Shown: positions 4,950 to 10,523 of the stretch, piece after piece
How positions within the stretch are numbered: the first letter of the stretch is position 1
How the letters are laid out: each line of letters opens with the position of its first letter
Origin: Sphingomonadaceae bacterium
GTDB taxonomy: Bacteria > Pseudomonadota > Alphaproteobacteria > Sphingomonadales > Sphingomonadaceae
Length of the DNA: 10,523 nucleotides
Assembly: GCA_013821585.1 (NCBI GenBank)
Contig: JACDGO010000042.1
Span: forward strand, 1 to 10,523
Reading direction: 5' to 3'
Notes under the pieces: generated by a model
Databases searched by the model: none
Told to the model about the DNA's origin: nothing
Seen by the model: only the letters and a program-made list of their open reading frames with translations
Program-made: the position numbers and the translations under genes

Positions 4950-6355
4950 CTCGCGATCGGGAGCCGCAAGCGCGCCATCAGGCCGCCCAGGTCTTCGCTC
5001 TCTTCGAGGACGATCGACCCTCCATAGATTTCCGCCACATCGCGGACGATCGCGAGGCCGAGGCCGGTGCCGGGTTTTCCCGTGTCGAGCCGCGCGCCGC
5101 GATCGAAGATGCGCGCGCGCTCGGCCTCGGGAATGCCGGGGCCGTCGTCCTCGACCTGGAATTCGACGAAACCGCCCGCGCGCTCGACGGTGACGAACAC
5201 GCTACCGCCGCCGTATTTCGCCGCGTTCTCGATCAAATTGCCGAGCATCTCGTCGAGATCCTGGCGCTCGACATGCGCGCTCGCGGTCTTGTCGCCGCCC
5301 ATGTCGACACGAACGTGGGGATAGAGCGTCGCGACCGCGCGCTCGACCGCCGACAGCGACGGCCACGCCTCGGCGCGGCTGTGCGCATGGCCGCGCCGCC
5401 CGACCGCGCGCGCGCGCGCCAGATGGTGATCGACCTGCCGCCGCATCGTCGTCGCCTCGCGGATCACCGTGTCGGAAAGGTCGCCGGCGCGCGCGGTCGC
5501 GGCATTCATCACCACCGTCAGCGGCGTCTTCAGCGCGTGCGCGAGATTGCCCGCGTGACGCCGCGCTTCCTCGGCCTGTTTTTCATTGTGCTCGAGCAGG
5601 CCGTTGAGCTCGTCGACCAGCGGCGCGACCTCCATCGGCAGCCTCGCCTGCTCGATGCGCTGCGCGCGGCCGGACCGCATTGCCGCGATCGACCTACGCA
5701 GCGTGCGCAGCGGCCACAAGCCGTAGAGCGTCTGAAGTGCCGCCATCGCGATCAATCCGAGGCCCAGCAGCGCGAAGCTGCGGATCACCGTCTTCCGGAG
5801 CGTCCCGATCTGCTCGTCGAGGCCGTCGCGGCTTTGCGCGACCTGAAAGCGCCAGATCGTCGGCGACAGCGGCAGTTTGATGTCGCGCTCGACGACGCGC
5901 ACCTCGTCGTCGCGGAACTGCTTGCTGTCATAGAAATGCGCGGCGCGGTCGCGGTGGTCGCCGCCGGGCGCGAGCGCACGGTCCCACAACGAGCGCGAGC
6001 GGAACGGTTCCTGCCCCTTTCCCGTGATCTGCCAATAGAGCCCCGAATTCGGTTCGAGGAAGCGCTGGTCGCCCAAGGGGCGATTGAGGCGAACCTCGCC
6101 GTCGGGGCCGGTCTCGGCGCTCGCGATCATCGCGGTCAGCACATAGTCGAGCTGATCGTCGAAATTCTGCGTGATCGCATTGGTCAGCACCCGGTCGAGC
6201 GCGAGGCCGCCGCCGAGCAGCAAGAGCAATATCCACGCCGCCGCGATGCCGATCATGCGGCGGCCGAGCGACCCCTTGACGGGCGAGGCGATCGCGGGCG
6301 GCGTGGGGGCCAGCGCTATAAGGTCGTCGGCCCGAATCTGGCTCAGCTCATTCAC
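4946..6355 (-). CDS. Sensor histidine kinase, PhoQ-like
   Basis: The 469-residue inner-membrane kinase has membrane segment 1 at about 34-54, a periplasmic domain of about 135 residues, membrane segment 2 at about 191-211, then a HAMP-like linker. The H-box contains His273 (NLAHALKTPLT, 270-280), followed by the N-box NLIENAAKYG (373-382), G1 DDGPGIP (403-409) and G2 GTGLGLA (429-435). It should autophosphorylate on His273 and pass phosphate to the regulator encoded just upstream. The start is GTG, not ATG: GTG AAT GAG, 8 bases overlapping the regulator gene end (GTGAATGA), with GAGGA (6361-6365) 5 bases upstream. The nearby ATG at 6349-6351 is out of frame. The PepSY gene in the operon and the ALKTPLT H-box resemble PhoPQ-type envelope sensors; the signal is not known. 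A (CG)7 tract lies between the H-box and the ATP domain. Confidence 0.93.
   Translation of the reverse strand: MNELSQIRADDLIALAPTPPAIASPVKGSLGRRMIGIAAAWILLLLLGGGLALDRVLTNAITQNFDDQLDYVLTAMIASAETGPDGEVRLNRPLGDQRFLEPNSGLYWQITGKGQEPFRSRSLWDRALAPGGDHRDRAAHFYDSKQFRDDEVRVVERDIKLPLSPTIWRFQVAQSRDGLDEQIGTLRKTVIRSFALLGLGLIAMAALQTLYGLWPLRTLRRSIAAMRSGRAQRIEQARLPMEVAPLVDELNGLLEHNEKQAEEARRHAGNLAHALKTPLTVVMNAATARAGDLSDTVIREATTMRRQVDHHLARARAVGRRGHAHSRAEAWPSLSAVERAVATLYPHVRVDMGGDKTASAHVERQDLDEMLGNLIENAAKYGGGSVFVTVERAGGFVEFQVEDDGPGIPEAERARIFDRGARLDTGKPGTGLGLAIVRDVAEIYGGSIVLEESEDLGGLMARLRLPIAS
5405..5418. repeat. (CG)7 dinucleotide tract inside the kinase gene
   Basis: Seven CG units in a row (5405-5418) encode part of the alanine-arginine stretch after the H-box (about residues 312-317). 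Loss or gain of one unit would shift the frame before the ATP-binding domain. Such tracts also arise by chance in GC-rich coding DNA. Confidence 0.4.
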
Positions 6356-7013
6356 CCGGATCCTCGAGGCTGTATCCGAGACCCCGGATCGTCGTGATCA
6401 CCTCCGCGCCCAGCTTCTTGCGGATGCGCGTCACGAACACCTCGATCGTGTTCGAATCGCGGTCGAAGTCCTGGTCATAGATATGCTCGATCAGCTCGGT
6501 GCGGCTTACGACCTTGCCCTTGTGGTGAAGCAGGTAGCTCAAGAGCTTGTATTCCTGCGCGGTCAGCTTGACGGGCTCACCCGCGAGGGTGACGCGGCCC
6601 GAGCGCGTGTCGAGGCGGACATCGCCGGCGATCAGCTCGGCCGAGGCATTGCCCGCCGCGCGGCGGATCAGCGCGCGCAGCCGCGCGATCAACTCCTCGG
6701 TCTGAAAAGGCTTAGCGAGATAATCGTCCGCGCCCGCGTCCAATCCCGCGACCTTGTCCGACCAGCTGTCGCGCGCGGTGAGCACGAGCACGGGGAAAGT
6801 CTTCCCTTCCTTGCGCCAGCGGTCGAGGACCGTCAGCCCGTCGATCTCGGGCAGGCCGAGATCGAGAATGATCGCGTCGTAGCTTTCGGTCGAGCCCAGA
6901 TAATGCCCGTCCTCGCCGTCGGTGGCGAGGTCGACCGCGTACCCCGCGCCCTCGAGCGTGTTCTTGAGCTGGTTGCCCAGCGTCGGCTCGTCCTCGACGA
7001 TCAAAAGGCGCAT
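6348..7013 (-). CDS. OmpR-family response regulator (PhoP-like)
   Basis: The 221-residue protein has an N-terminal receiver domain (about 1-115) and a C-terminal winged-helix DNA-binding domain (about 127-218). Receiver residues are intact: Glu7/Asp8 (VEDE), phospho-acceptor Asp51 (IILDLGLP), Thr79 (VLVLTARDS) and Lys101 (LAKPF). The output domain shows LTAQEYKLLSYLLHH, VVSRTELIEHIYDQDFDRDSNT with the SNTIEVFVTRIRKKL recognition-helix region, and the wing RGLGYSL. It should be phosphorylated by the kinase whose gene overlaps its end by 8 bases, and then bind promoter DNA as a dimer. GGAGA (7019-7023, minus strand) 5 bases before the ATG supports the start. The PepSY gene ends 30 bases upstream, so the three genes read as one operon. 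Confidence 0.95.
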   Translation of the reverse strand: MRLLIVEDEPTLGNQLKNTLEGAGYAVDLATDGEDGHYLGSTESYDAIILDLGLPEIDGLTVLDRWRKEGKTFPVLVLTARDSWSDKVAGLDAGADDYLAKPFQTEELIARLRALIRRAAGNASAELIAGDVRLDTRSGRVTLAGEPVKLTAQEYKLLSYLLHHKGKVVSRTELIEHIYDQDFDRDSNTIEVFVTRIRKKLGAEVITTIRGLGYSLEDPGE

Positions 7014-7043
7014 GTAATTCTCCGTATTCGCAGCGGGCGCACG

Positions 7044-7349
7044 TCAGTCCCCCGCGCGCCCTACCACCGCGCCGGTGCGTCCGTCGACATCGACCCAGAT
7101 CACCGATCCGTCGCGCATGAATTTCAGGCGATAGCGGCCCATGCCGCCGTCGTATTCCGCGCCGATATAGTCCGCGCCACGCCGCTTCATCTCGGGCACG
7201 AGCCCGCCTTCGATGTCGCGCAGCGCGCGCAGCGAGCCTGCACGGCGGCCCTGATAGGCCTCGTCCTGGTCGCCGCGCCGCCCCCGCGCCTGCACGCCGG
7301 GATCGGCGAGCGGCGCGAGCAGCAAAGCGGTAAAAATCAAGGCTTTCAT
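7044..7349 (-). CDS. Small secreted PepSY-domain protein
   Basis: The 101-residue product begins with a signal peptide (MKALIFTALLLAPLADPGVQA, probable cleavage near residue 21), then a charged linker, then a PepSY-like domain with a helix (about 38-58, SLRALRDIEGGLVPEMKRR), GADYIGAEYDGGMGRYRLKF strands and WVDVDGRTGAVVG at the end. PepSY domains in such proteins are periplasmic and are thought to bind or inhibit peptidases or modulate sensors. It is the first gene of the minus-strand operon with the response regulator and histidine kinase; this order is common in sphingomonads and suggests that it tunes the sensor. ATG 7347-7349 was chosen because the signal peptide begins there; no clear ribosome binding site precedes it. 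Confidence 0.82.
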   Translation of the reverse strand: MKALIFTALLLAPLADPGVQARGRRGDQDEAYQGRRAGSLRALRDIEGGLVPEMKRRGADYIGAEYDGGMGRYRLKFMRDGSVIWVDVDGRTGAVVGRAGD

Positions 7350-7419
7350 CGTGGACACAGGTGCTCGCATAGGCGGCGCGCATTGAACAGGCCGTGAATG
7401 CGCGGGTAAGGCGCGCGCC
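7350..7419. promoter_or_regulatory. Divergent promoter region, PepSY operon / ABC-F gene
   Basis: These 70 bp lie between two outward-reading units. On the plus strand TTGAAC (7383-7388), 18 bases, then TAAGGC (7407-7412) leaves 7 bases to the ABC-F ATG, which would give a nearly leaderless mRNA; the -10 box is weak. No clear boxes are seen for the minus-strand operon. Confidence 0.35.
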
Positions 7420-9198
7420 ATGGCCGCACCCGTCCTCGCCTTTGAAGATCTCGGCCTGATCCAGGGGTCGGGCTGGCTGTTCCGGCATCTCGACATCTAT
7501 ATCGGCGAGCGCGACCGGCTCGCGCTGATCGGGCGCAACGGCGCGGGCAAGACGACCTTGTTTCGCCTGCTCGCGGGCCTGATCGAAGCCGACGAGGGGC
7601 GGCGGACGATCGTCCCCGGCACGCGCGTCGTGCTGCTCGAGCAGGAACCCACGATGACGGGCTTCGCGACATTGCGCGATTTCACGCTGTCGGGCGGAGC
7701 CCCGCTTCACGCGGTCGAGGCAATCGCCGGCCAGATCGGAATCGATCTGTCACGCGATGCCGCGACGGCGTCGGGCGGGGAACGGCGGCGCGCCGCGATC
7801 TCGCGCGCGTTGGCGATGAAGCCTAGCGTGCTGCTGATGGACGAGCCGACCAACCACCTCGATCTCGCGGCGATCGACTGGCTCGAAGACTGGCTCGCGC
7901 GCTATTCCGGCGCGTTCATCGCGATCAGCCACGACCGCACCTTTCTTACACGGTTAACGCGCTCGACCCTGTGGCTCGACCGCGGCACGCTTCGGCGGCA
8001 GGAGATCGGTTTCGGCGGCTTCGACGCGTGGACCGAACGCGTCTACGCCGAGGAGGCGCGCGCCACCGAGAAGCTCGACGCGAAACTGAAGCTCGAACTC
8101 CACTGGCTCCAGCGTGGCGTCACCGCGCGGCGCAAACGCAACCAGGGGCGGCTCGAAAAGCTCGGACAGATGCGCGCCCAACGCGCGGCGATGCTCGGCC
8201 CCGCCGGAACCGCGAAGCTCGGCCTCGCCAGCGACGAGGTTCGGTCGAAGTCGGTGATCGTCGCCGACAAGGTTTCGAAATCATGGGGCGACCGGCGCAT
8301 CATCCGCGACTTCACGCTGCGCATCCAGCGCGGCGACCGCATCGGCGTGGTCGGCGCGAACGGCGCGGGCAAGACCACGCTGCTGAAGCTCCTCACGGGC
8401 GAGATCGCGCCCGATTCAGGCACAGTGACGCTCGCGAGGACGCTCGACGGCGTCGTCATCGACCAGCAGCGCAAGCTGATCGCGCCCGAAAAGCGCGTGC
8501 GCGACGTGCTGACCGAGGGCGGCGACTGGATCGAGGTGCGCGGGGTCAAGAAGCACATCCAGGGCTATCTCAAGGAGTTCCTGTTCGATCCCGGCCTCGC
8601 CGACGCGCTGATTGGCACGCTGTCGGGTGGTGAGCGCTCGCGGCTGCTGCTCGCGCGCGAATTCGCGCGCGCATCGAACCTGCTCGTGCTCGACGAGCCG
8701 ACCAACGACCTCGACCTTGAGACCCTCGACCTGCTCCAGGAAGTCATCGCAGACTATGACGGCACCGTCCTGATCGTCAGCCACGACCGCGACTTCCTCG
8801 ACCGCACGGTAACGCTGACGCTCGGCCTCGACGGATCGGGCAAGGTCGACATCGTCGCCGGTGGCTACGCCGACTGGGAGGCGCGGCGCACCGCGCGTCC
8901 CGAAGCGAGCAAGACGCTGGCGCGACCTGCCCAGTCCGCGCCGAAGCCGGCGGCGAATAACAAGCTCACCTACAACGATCAGCGCGACTACGACCGGCTT
9001 CCCGCGCGGATCGACGAAATCGGCGCGGCGATCGCGCGCGATGAGGCCGAACTCTCCGATCCGGAGCTTTATGCGCGCGATCCCGCGCGCTTCACCGCGC
9101 TGACGCGCGCGATCGAAACCGCGCGCGCCGAACGCAATGCTGCGGAAGAGCACTGGCTGATGCTTGCCGAGATGCAGGAGTCGCTCGGCCAAGCCTAG
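7420..9198 (+). CDS. uup: ABC-F family ATPase, Uup type
   Basis: The 592-residue soluble protein has two ABC ATPase domains and no membrane domain, so it acts on ribosomes rather than as a transporter. First domain: Walker A GRNGAGKT (38-45), signature SGGER (118-122), Walker B LLMDEPTN (138-145), ISHDR (169-173). Linker (about 205-270) with the ABC-F motif RRKRNQGRL (237-245). Second domain: GANGAGKT (312-319), LSGGER (401-406), LLVLDEPTN (421-429), VSHDRDFLD (453-461). The C-terminal extension, with KLTYNDQRDYDRLPARIDEI (515-534) and a coiled coil to 590, is typical of Uup rather than EttA. Uup in E. coli affects ribosome assembly and suppresses transposon precise excision. The gene is a single unit, diverging from the PepSY operon. 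Confidence 0.95.
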   Translation: MAAPVLAFEDLGLIQGSGWLFRHLDIYIGERDRLALIGRNGAGKTTLFRLLAGLIEADEGRRTIVPGTRVVLLEQEPTMTGFATLRDFTLSGGAPLHAVEAIAGQIGIDLSRDAATASGGERRRAAISRALAMKPSVLLMDEPTNHLDLAAIDWLEDWLARYSGAFIAISHDRTFLTRLTRSTLWLDRGTLRRQEIGFGGFDAWTERVYAEEARATEKLDAKLKLELHWLQRGVTARRKRNQGRLEKLGQMRAQRAAMLGPAGTAKLGLASDEVRSKSVIVADKVSKSWGDRRIIRDFTLRIQRGDRIGVVGANGAGKTTLLKLLTGEIAPDSGTVTLARTLDGVVIDQQRKLIAPEKRVRDVLTEGGDWIEVRGVKKHIQGYLKEFLFDPGLADALIGTLSGGERSRLLLAREFARASNLLVLDEPTNDLDLETLDLLQEVIADYDGTVLIVSHDRDFLDRTVTLTLGLDGSGKVDIVAGGYADWEARRTARPEASKTLARPAQSAPKPAANNKLTYNDQRDYDRLPARIDEIGAAIARDEAELSDPELYARDPARFTALTRAIETARAERNAAEEHWLMLAEMQESLGQA

Positions 9199-9212
9199 CC
9201 GAACGCCGCGTC

Positions 9213-9241
9213 TTGACCGAATCGGTTGTATCCACAATGCT
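9213..9241 (+). promoter_or_regulatory. Possible promoter for the truncated glycosyltransferase
   Basis: TTGACC (9213-9218), 17 bases, AATGCT (9236-9241). The -35 box is good and the -10 box weak. It lies 15 bp after the ABC-F stop and about 32 bp before the likeliest start codon (9273). No terminator is visible between the ABC-F gene and this point. Confidence 0.3.
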
Positions 9242-9272
9242 TTGCGTTTGCTCGACTGGCGGGGGCGGTCGA

Positions 9273-9660
9273 ATGTTATTGTTGTGGGGGTTGAAGACTG
9301 CTGGCGCGCGCGAGCTTACGCTGTCCGCGGCGGCCGGTTTCTTGATCTGCGGGATCGACGATCTTGCAGTCGACTTGATCTGGATCGTCAGAAGCTTGTG
9401 GCGCCGCGCGACGGTTTATCGCCGTCATGCGCGGTCCGACGCGGCGACGCTCAGACCCGCGAGCGCACCCGGACGGATCGCGGTCTTCATTCCTGCTTGG
9501 GACGAGGCGCGCGTGATCGCGGCGATGCTGCGCAACACGATCGCACGCTTCGGCGCGGCGGATTGCCGGATTTACGTCGGCGCCTATCCGAACGATCCCG
9601 CGACGATCGCGGCGCTGCGCGGCGTCGCGTCGCCCCAGGTGCGCCTCGTCGTGGGCGAGA
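9273..9660 (+). pseudogene. NfrB-like family-2 glycosyltransferase, N-terminal remnant
   Basis: About 130 codons match the start of the NfrB-like (phage N4 adsorption protein B-like) membrane glycosyltransferase that I know from sphingomonads: ARELTLSAAAGFLICGIDDL with a membrane helix, DLIWIVRSLWRRATVYRRH, then the start of the GT2 domain, PGRIAVFIPAWDEARVIAAM, RIYVGAYPNDPATIAALRG and VRLVVGE. After VGE the family continues with a PTTKADCLN-type block and several hundred more residues; here the match stops at about 9660 and the frame runs through unrelated sequence to a stop at 9771-9773. The DxD-type metal site and later GT motifs are therefore lost and the product cannot be an active enzyme. 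The ATG at 9273 is the best start; TTG 9213 and ATG 9237 are less likely. NfrB-like proteins normally help export a surface polysaccharide with the outer-membrane partner NfrA. Confidence 0.7.
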
Positions 9661-9684
9661 CCGGTAATATGTCGCACTTACCGG
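9661..9684. repeat. Perfect inverted repeat at the glycosyltransferase breakpoint
   Basis: CCGGTAA (9661-9667) and TTACCGG (9678-9684) flank ten bases, TATGTCGCAC. The repeat begins just where similarity to NfrB-like proteins ends, so it may be the end of a mobile element or a recombination site. I cannot name the element. Confidence 0.5.
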
Positions 9685-9708
9685 ACGATGTGAATCCCTC
9701 ATTTCCGA

Positions 9709-9727
9709 TGACGCGGCTATGGCGTCA
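9709..9727. repeat. Inverted repeat before the small accessory ORF
   Basis: TGACGC (9709-9714) and GCGTCA (9722-9727) flank seven bases and end two bases before the ATG at 9730. It could be an operator or a hairpin on the mobile-element fragment. Confidence 0.35.
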
Positions 9728-9729
9728 CA

Positions 9730-9870
9730 ATGCCAGCCGGTTACACCCTCACCCTGTCCGGATTGCTGCGTAAGCGCGCTGAACTAGGAGGGCTGATCGA
9801 CGGGCTGCACGGCGAACTGGCGCAACGCCTAGCTGAGCTTCACGCGGTTGAATCGACTGTCCGGCGTCTC
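9730..9870 (+). pseudogene. Fragment of a small accessory-region protein
   Basis: The frame opens MPAGYTLTLSGLLRKRAEL and continues as a helical, coiled-coil-like stretch to about residue 47 (AELHAVESTVRRL). I recognise this opening as that of a small uncharacterised protein often found beside integrases or transposases in alphaproteobacterial accessory regions. After residue 47 the frame stays open only as low-complexity arginine-rich sequence, the shadow of the next gene, so the native C-terminus seems missing. Codon third positions are G or C in only 29 of 46 codons by my count, clearly below the neighbouring genes, which suggests foreign origin. No function is assigned. Confidence 0.5.
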
Positions 9871-10523
9871 GCCCTTCACGCCCTTTCCCGCCGCCAAGGC
9901 GGACGATCGGCTGGCGGGTGTCGCCTATGCGGTTCGCGCTCCGCTCGAGACGGCGCACGAACTCCATTTCGTGCTCGACGATGTTCCGCCGGAACCCCGG
10001 CGCGTCGAAACGCGAATTGTCGAACCGCGACCCGAACACAGCAGAGTGGCTCCCGCGAACATCCTCCGCGCGACCGCGGCGTTCGACCCGCCACTGCCAA
10101 GCATCGCGGCGGTGAAGCACGAGGAGCGCTTTACCGAATCGCGCTTCACGCCCACGGCCGCGCTCGGGCATCGCCCGCGATTCTTCGGCAGCGCGTGGGC
10201 AATCGCCCGCGGCAACGGCGTCTCGAGCCTCGGGACCGGCGGCGAGCTGGGCGGCGCGCAGGCGGGCGCACGATTCTATTACGAGCCCGGCCCGCGCGGC
10301 GTCGCGCTGACGGCGCGGATCAGCGCGCCTCTCGCCGAGCGAAGCGGGCGCGAGGCGTCGGCCGGTATCGGTTGCGCGGGCGCAGCATCGGACTGCTGCT
10401 CGAACGGCGGATCGCGATCGGACGCGGAGGCCGGAACGCGTTCGCGGCGACCGCCTATGCCAACGTGGACGGCGTGAAGCTGCCGGCGGATTTCACGCTT
10501 GACGGCTATGCGCAGGCGGGCGT
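9848..10523 (+). pseudogene. Frameshifted outer-membrane-type (NfrA-like C-terminal) fragment
   Basis: From about 9848 the frame with strong GC third-position bias encodes a proline-rich linker (about residues 1-115) and then beta-barrel-like text: FFGSAWAIARGNG, LGGAQAGARFYYEPG, GVALTARISAPLAE and GREASAGI. At about 10369-10381 the family-like reading moves to the next frame back (equivalent to loss of one base, or four), continuing RSIGLLLERRIAIGRGGRNA, FAATAYAN and FTLDGYAQAGV to the window edge. The unshifted frame stops at 10475-10477. No proper start or N-terminal domain is visible; the first part runs out of the mobile scar. Position after an NfrB-like gene and the barrel wording suggest the C-terminus of its NfrA-like partner, but this is an inference. 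The gene looks non-functional. Confidence 0.5.

Noticed and set aside
4418..6397. 659-codon open frame antisense to the polyprenyl synthase and histidine kinase genes
   Set aside because: It spans three genes, has arginine-rich low-complexity text and no domain, while the opposite strands encode complete conserved proteins.
6171..7397. 408-codon plus-strand frame over the response regulator and PepSY genes
   Set aside because: Shadow frame without family features; both minus-strand genes are fully supported.
8416..9237. 273-codon antisense frame in the ABC-F gene
   Set aside because: Shadow of the second ATPase domain; no ribosome binding site or domain.
9661..9870. Naming the scar as a specific insertion sequence or recombinase-trio element end
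   Set aside because: The inverted repeat and small ORF hint at such elements, but no recombinase or known terminal sequence can be confirmed by eye.
9749..10171. 140-codon minus-strand frame over the scar and barrel fragment
   Set aside because: No recognisable family, and it crosses the presumed junction near 9850-9870, so it is unlikely to be a gene.
1..10523. CRISPR array, tRNA or rRNA genes, defence or toxin-antitoxin systems
   Set aside because: No regularly spaced repeats, cloverleaf-like segments, rRNA text or recognisable defence proteins were seen on either strand.

Overview
The window is high-GC alphaproteobacterial chromosome, most likely from a sphingomonad (Sphingomonadaceae). 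The evidence is the gene families and their wording: a CYP153-type P450, an NDUFS4-like complex I accessory protein, a PepSY/OmpR/histidine kinase set, a Uup-type ABC-F protein and remnants of an NfrB-like glycosyltransferase. Codon third positions are strongly GC-biased in all intact genes. This assignment comes from recognising families, not from a database search.

Layout. Positions 1-248 hold the 3' end of an ABC-2 transporter permease. A CYP153-like alkane hydroxylase (311-1558) follows, preceded by two adjacent perfect palindromes that overlap a TTGACA -35-like box. Next come a small DUF1801 protein (1592-2011) and an exported, possibly lipid-anchored methionine-R-sulfoxide reductase, MsrB (2055-2546), whose ribosome binding site lies in the arm of a perfect 8-bp hairpin. 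Three consecutive hairpins (2546-2633) separate msrB from the convergent NDUFS4-like gene (2637-2918, minus). A MAPEG-family membrane protein (2996-3604), probably on a leaderless mRNA, meets the long-chain polyprenyl diphosphate synthase gene (3598-4611, minus) tail to tail. Chorismate mutase (4674-4949) diverges from that synthase and converges on a histidine kinase gene, the two sharing a CTAG that is TAG on both strands. The minus-strand operon pepSY - response regulator - histidine kinase (7349 down to 4946) is a PhoPQ-like envelope-sensing unit; the kinase starts at a GTG overlapping the end of the regulator. A Uup-type ABC-F ATPase (7420-9198) diverges from it.

From about 9270 to the right edge the organisation changes. 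There is a truncated N-terminus of an NfrB-like family-2 glycosyltransferase, then about 200 bp of foreign-looking sequence with inverted repeats and the start of a small protein of accessory-region type, then a frameshifted outer-membrane-type protein fragment that could be the NfrA-like partner. I read this as a decayed nfrB-nfrA-like locus whose middle was replaced by a mobile-element scar.

Functionally the intact part is mostly housekeeping: ubiquinone side chain, respiratory complex I, aromatic amino acid synthesis, translation factor, oxidative-damage repair and envelope signalling. To this are added an alkane-oxidising P450 and one decaying envelope locus. I see no defence system, CRISPR array, tRNA or rRNA. 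The most unusual signals are the hairpin-occluded msrB ribosome binding site, the paired palindromes before the P450, and the scarred glycosyltransferase locus.
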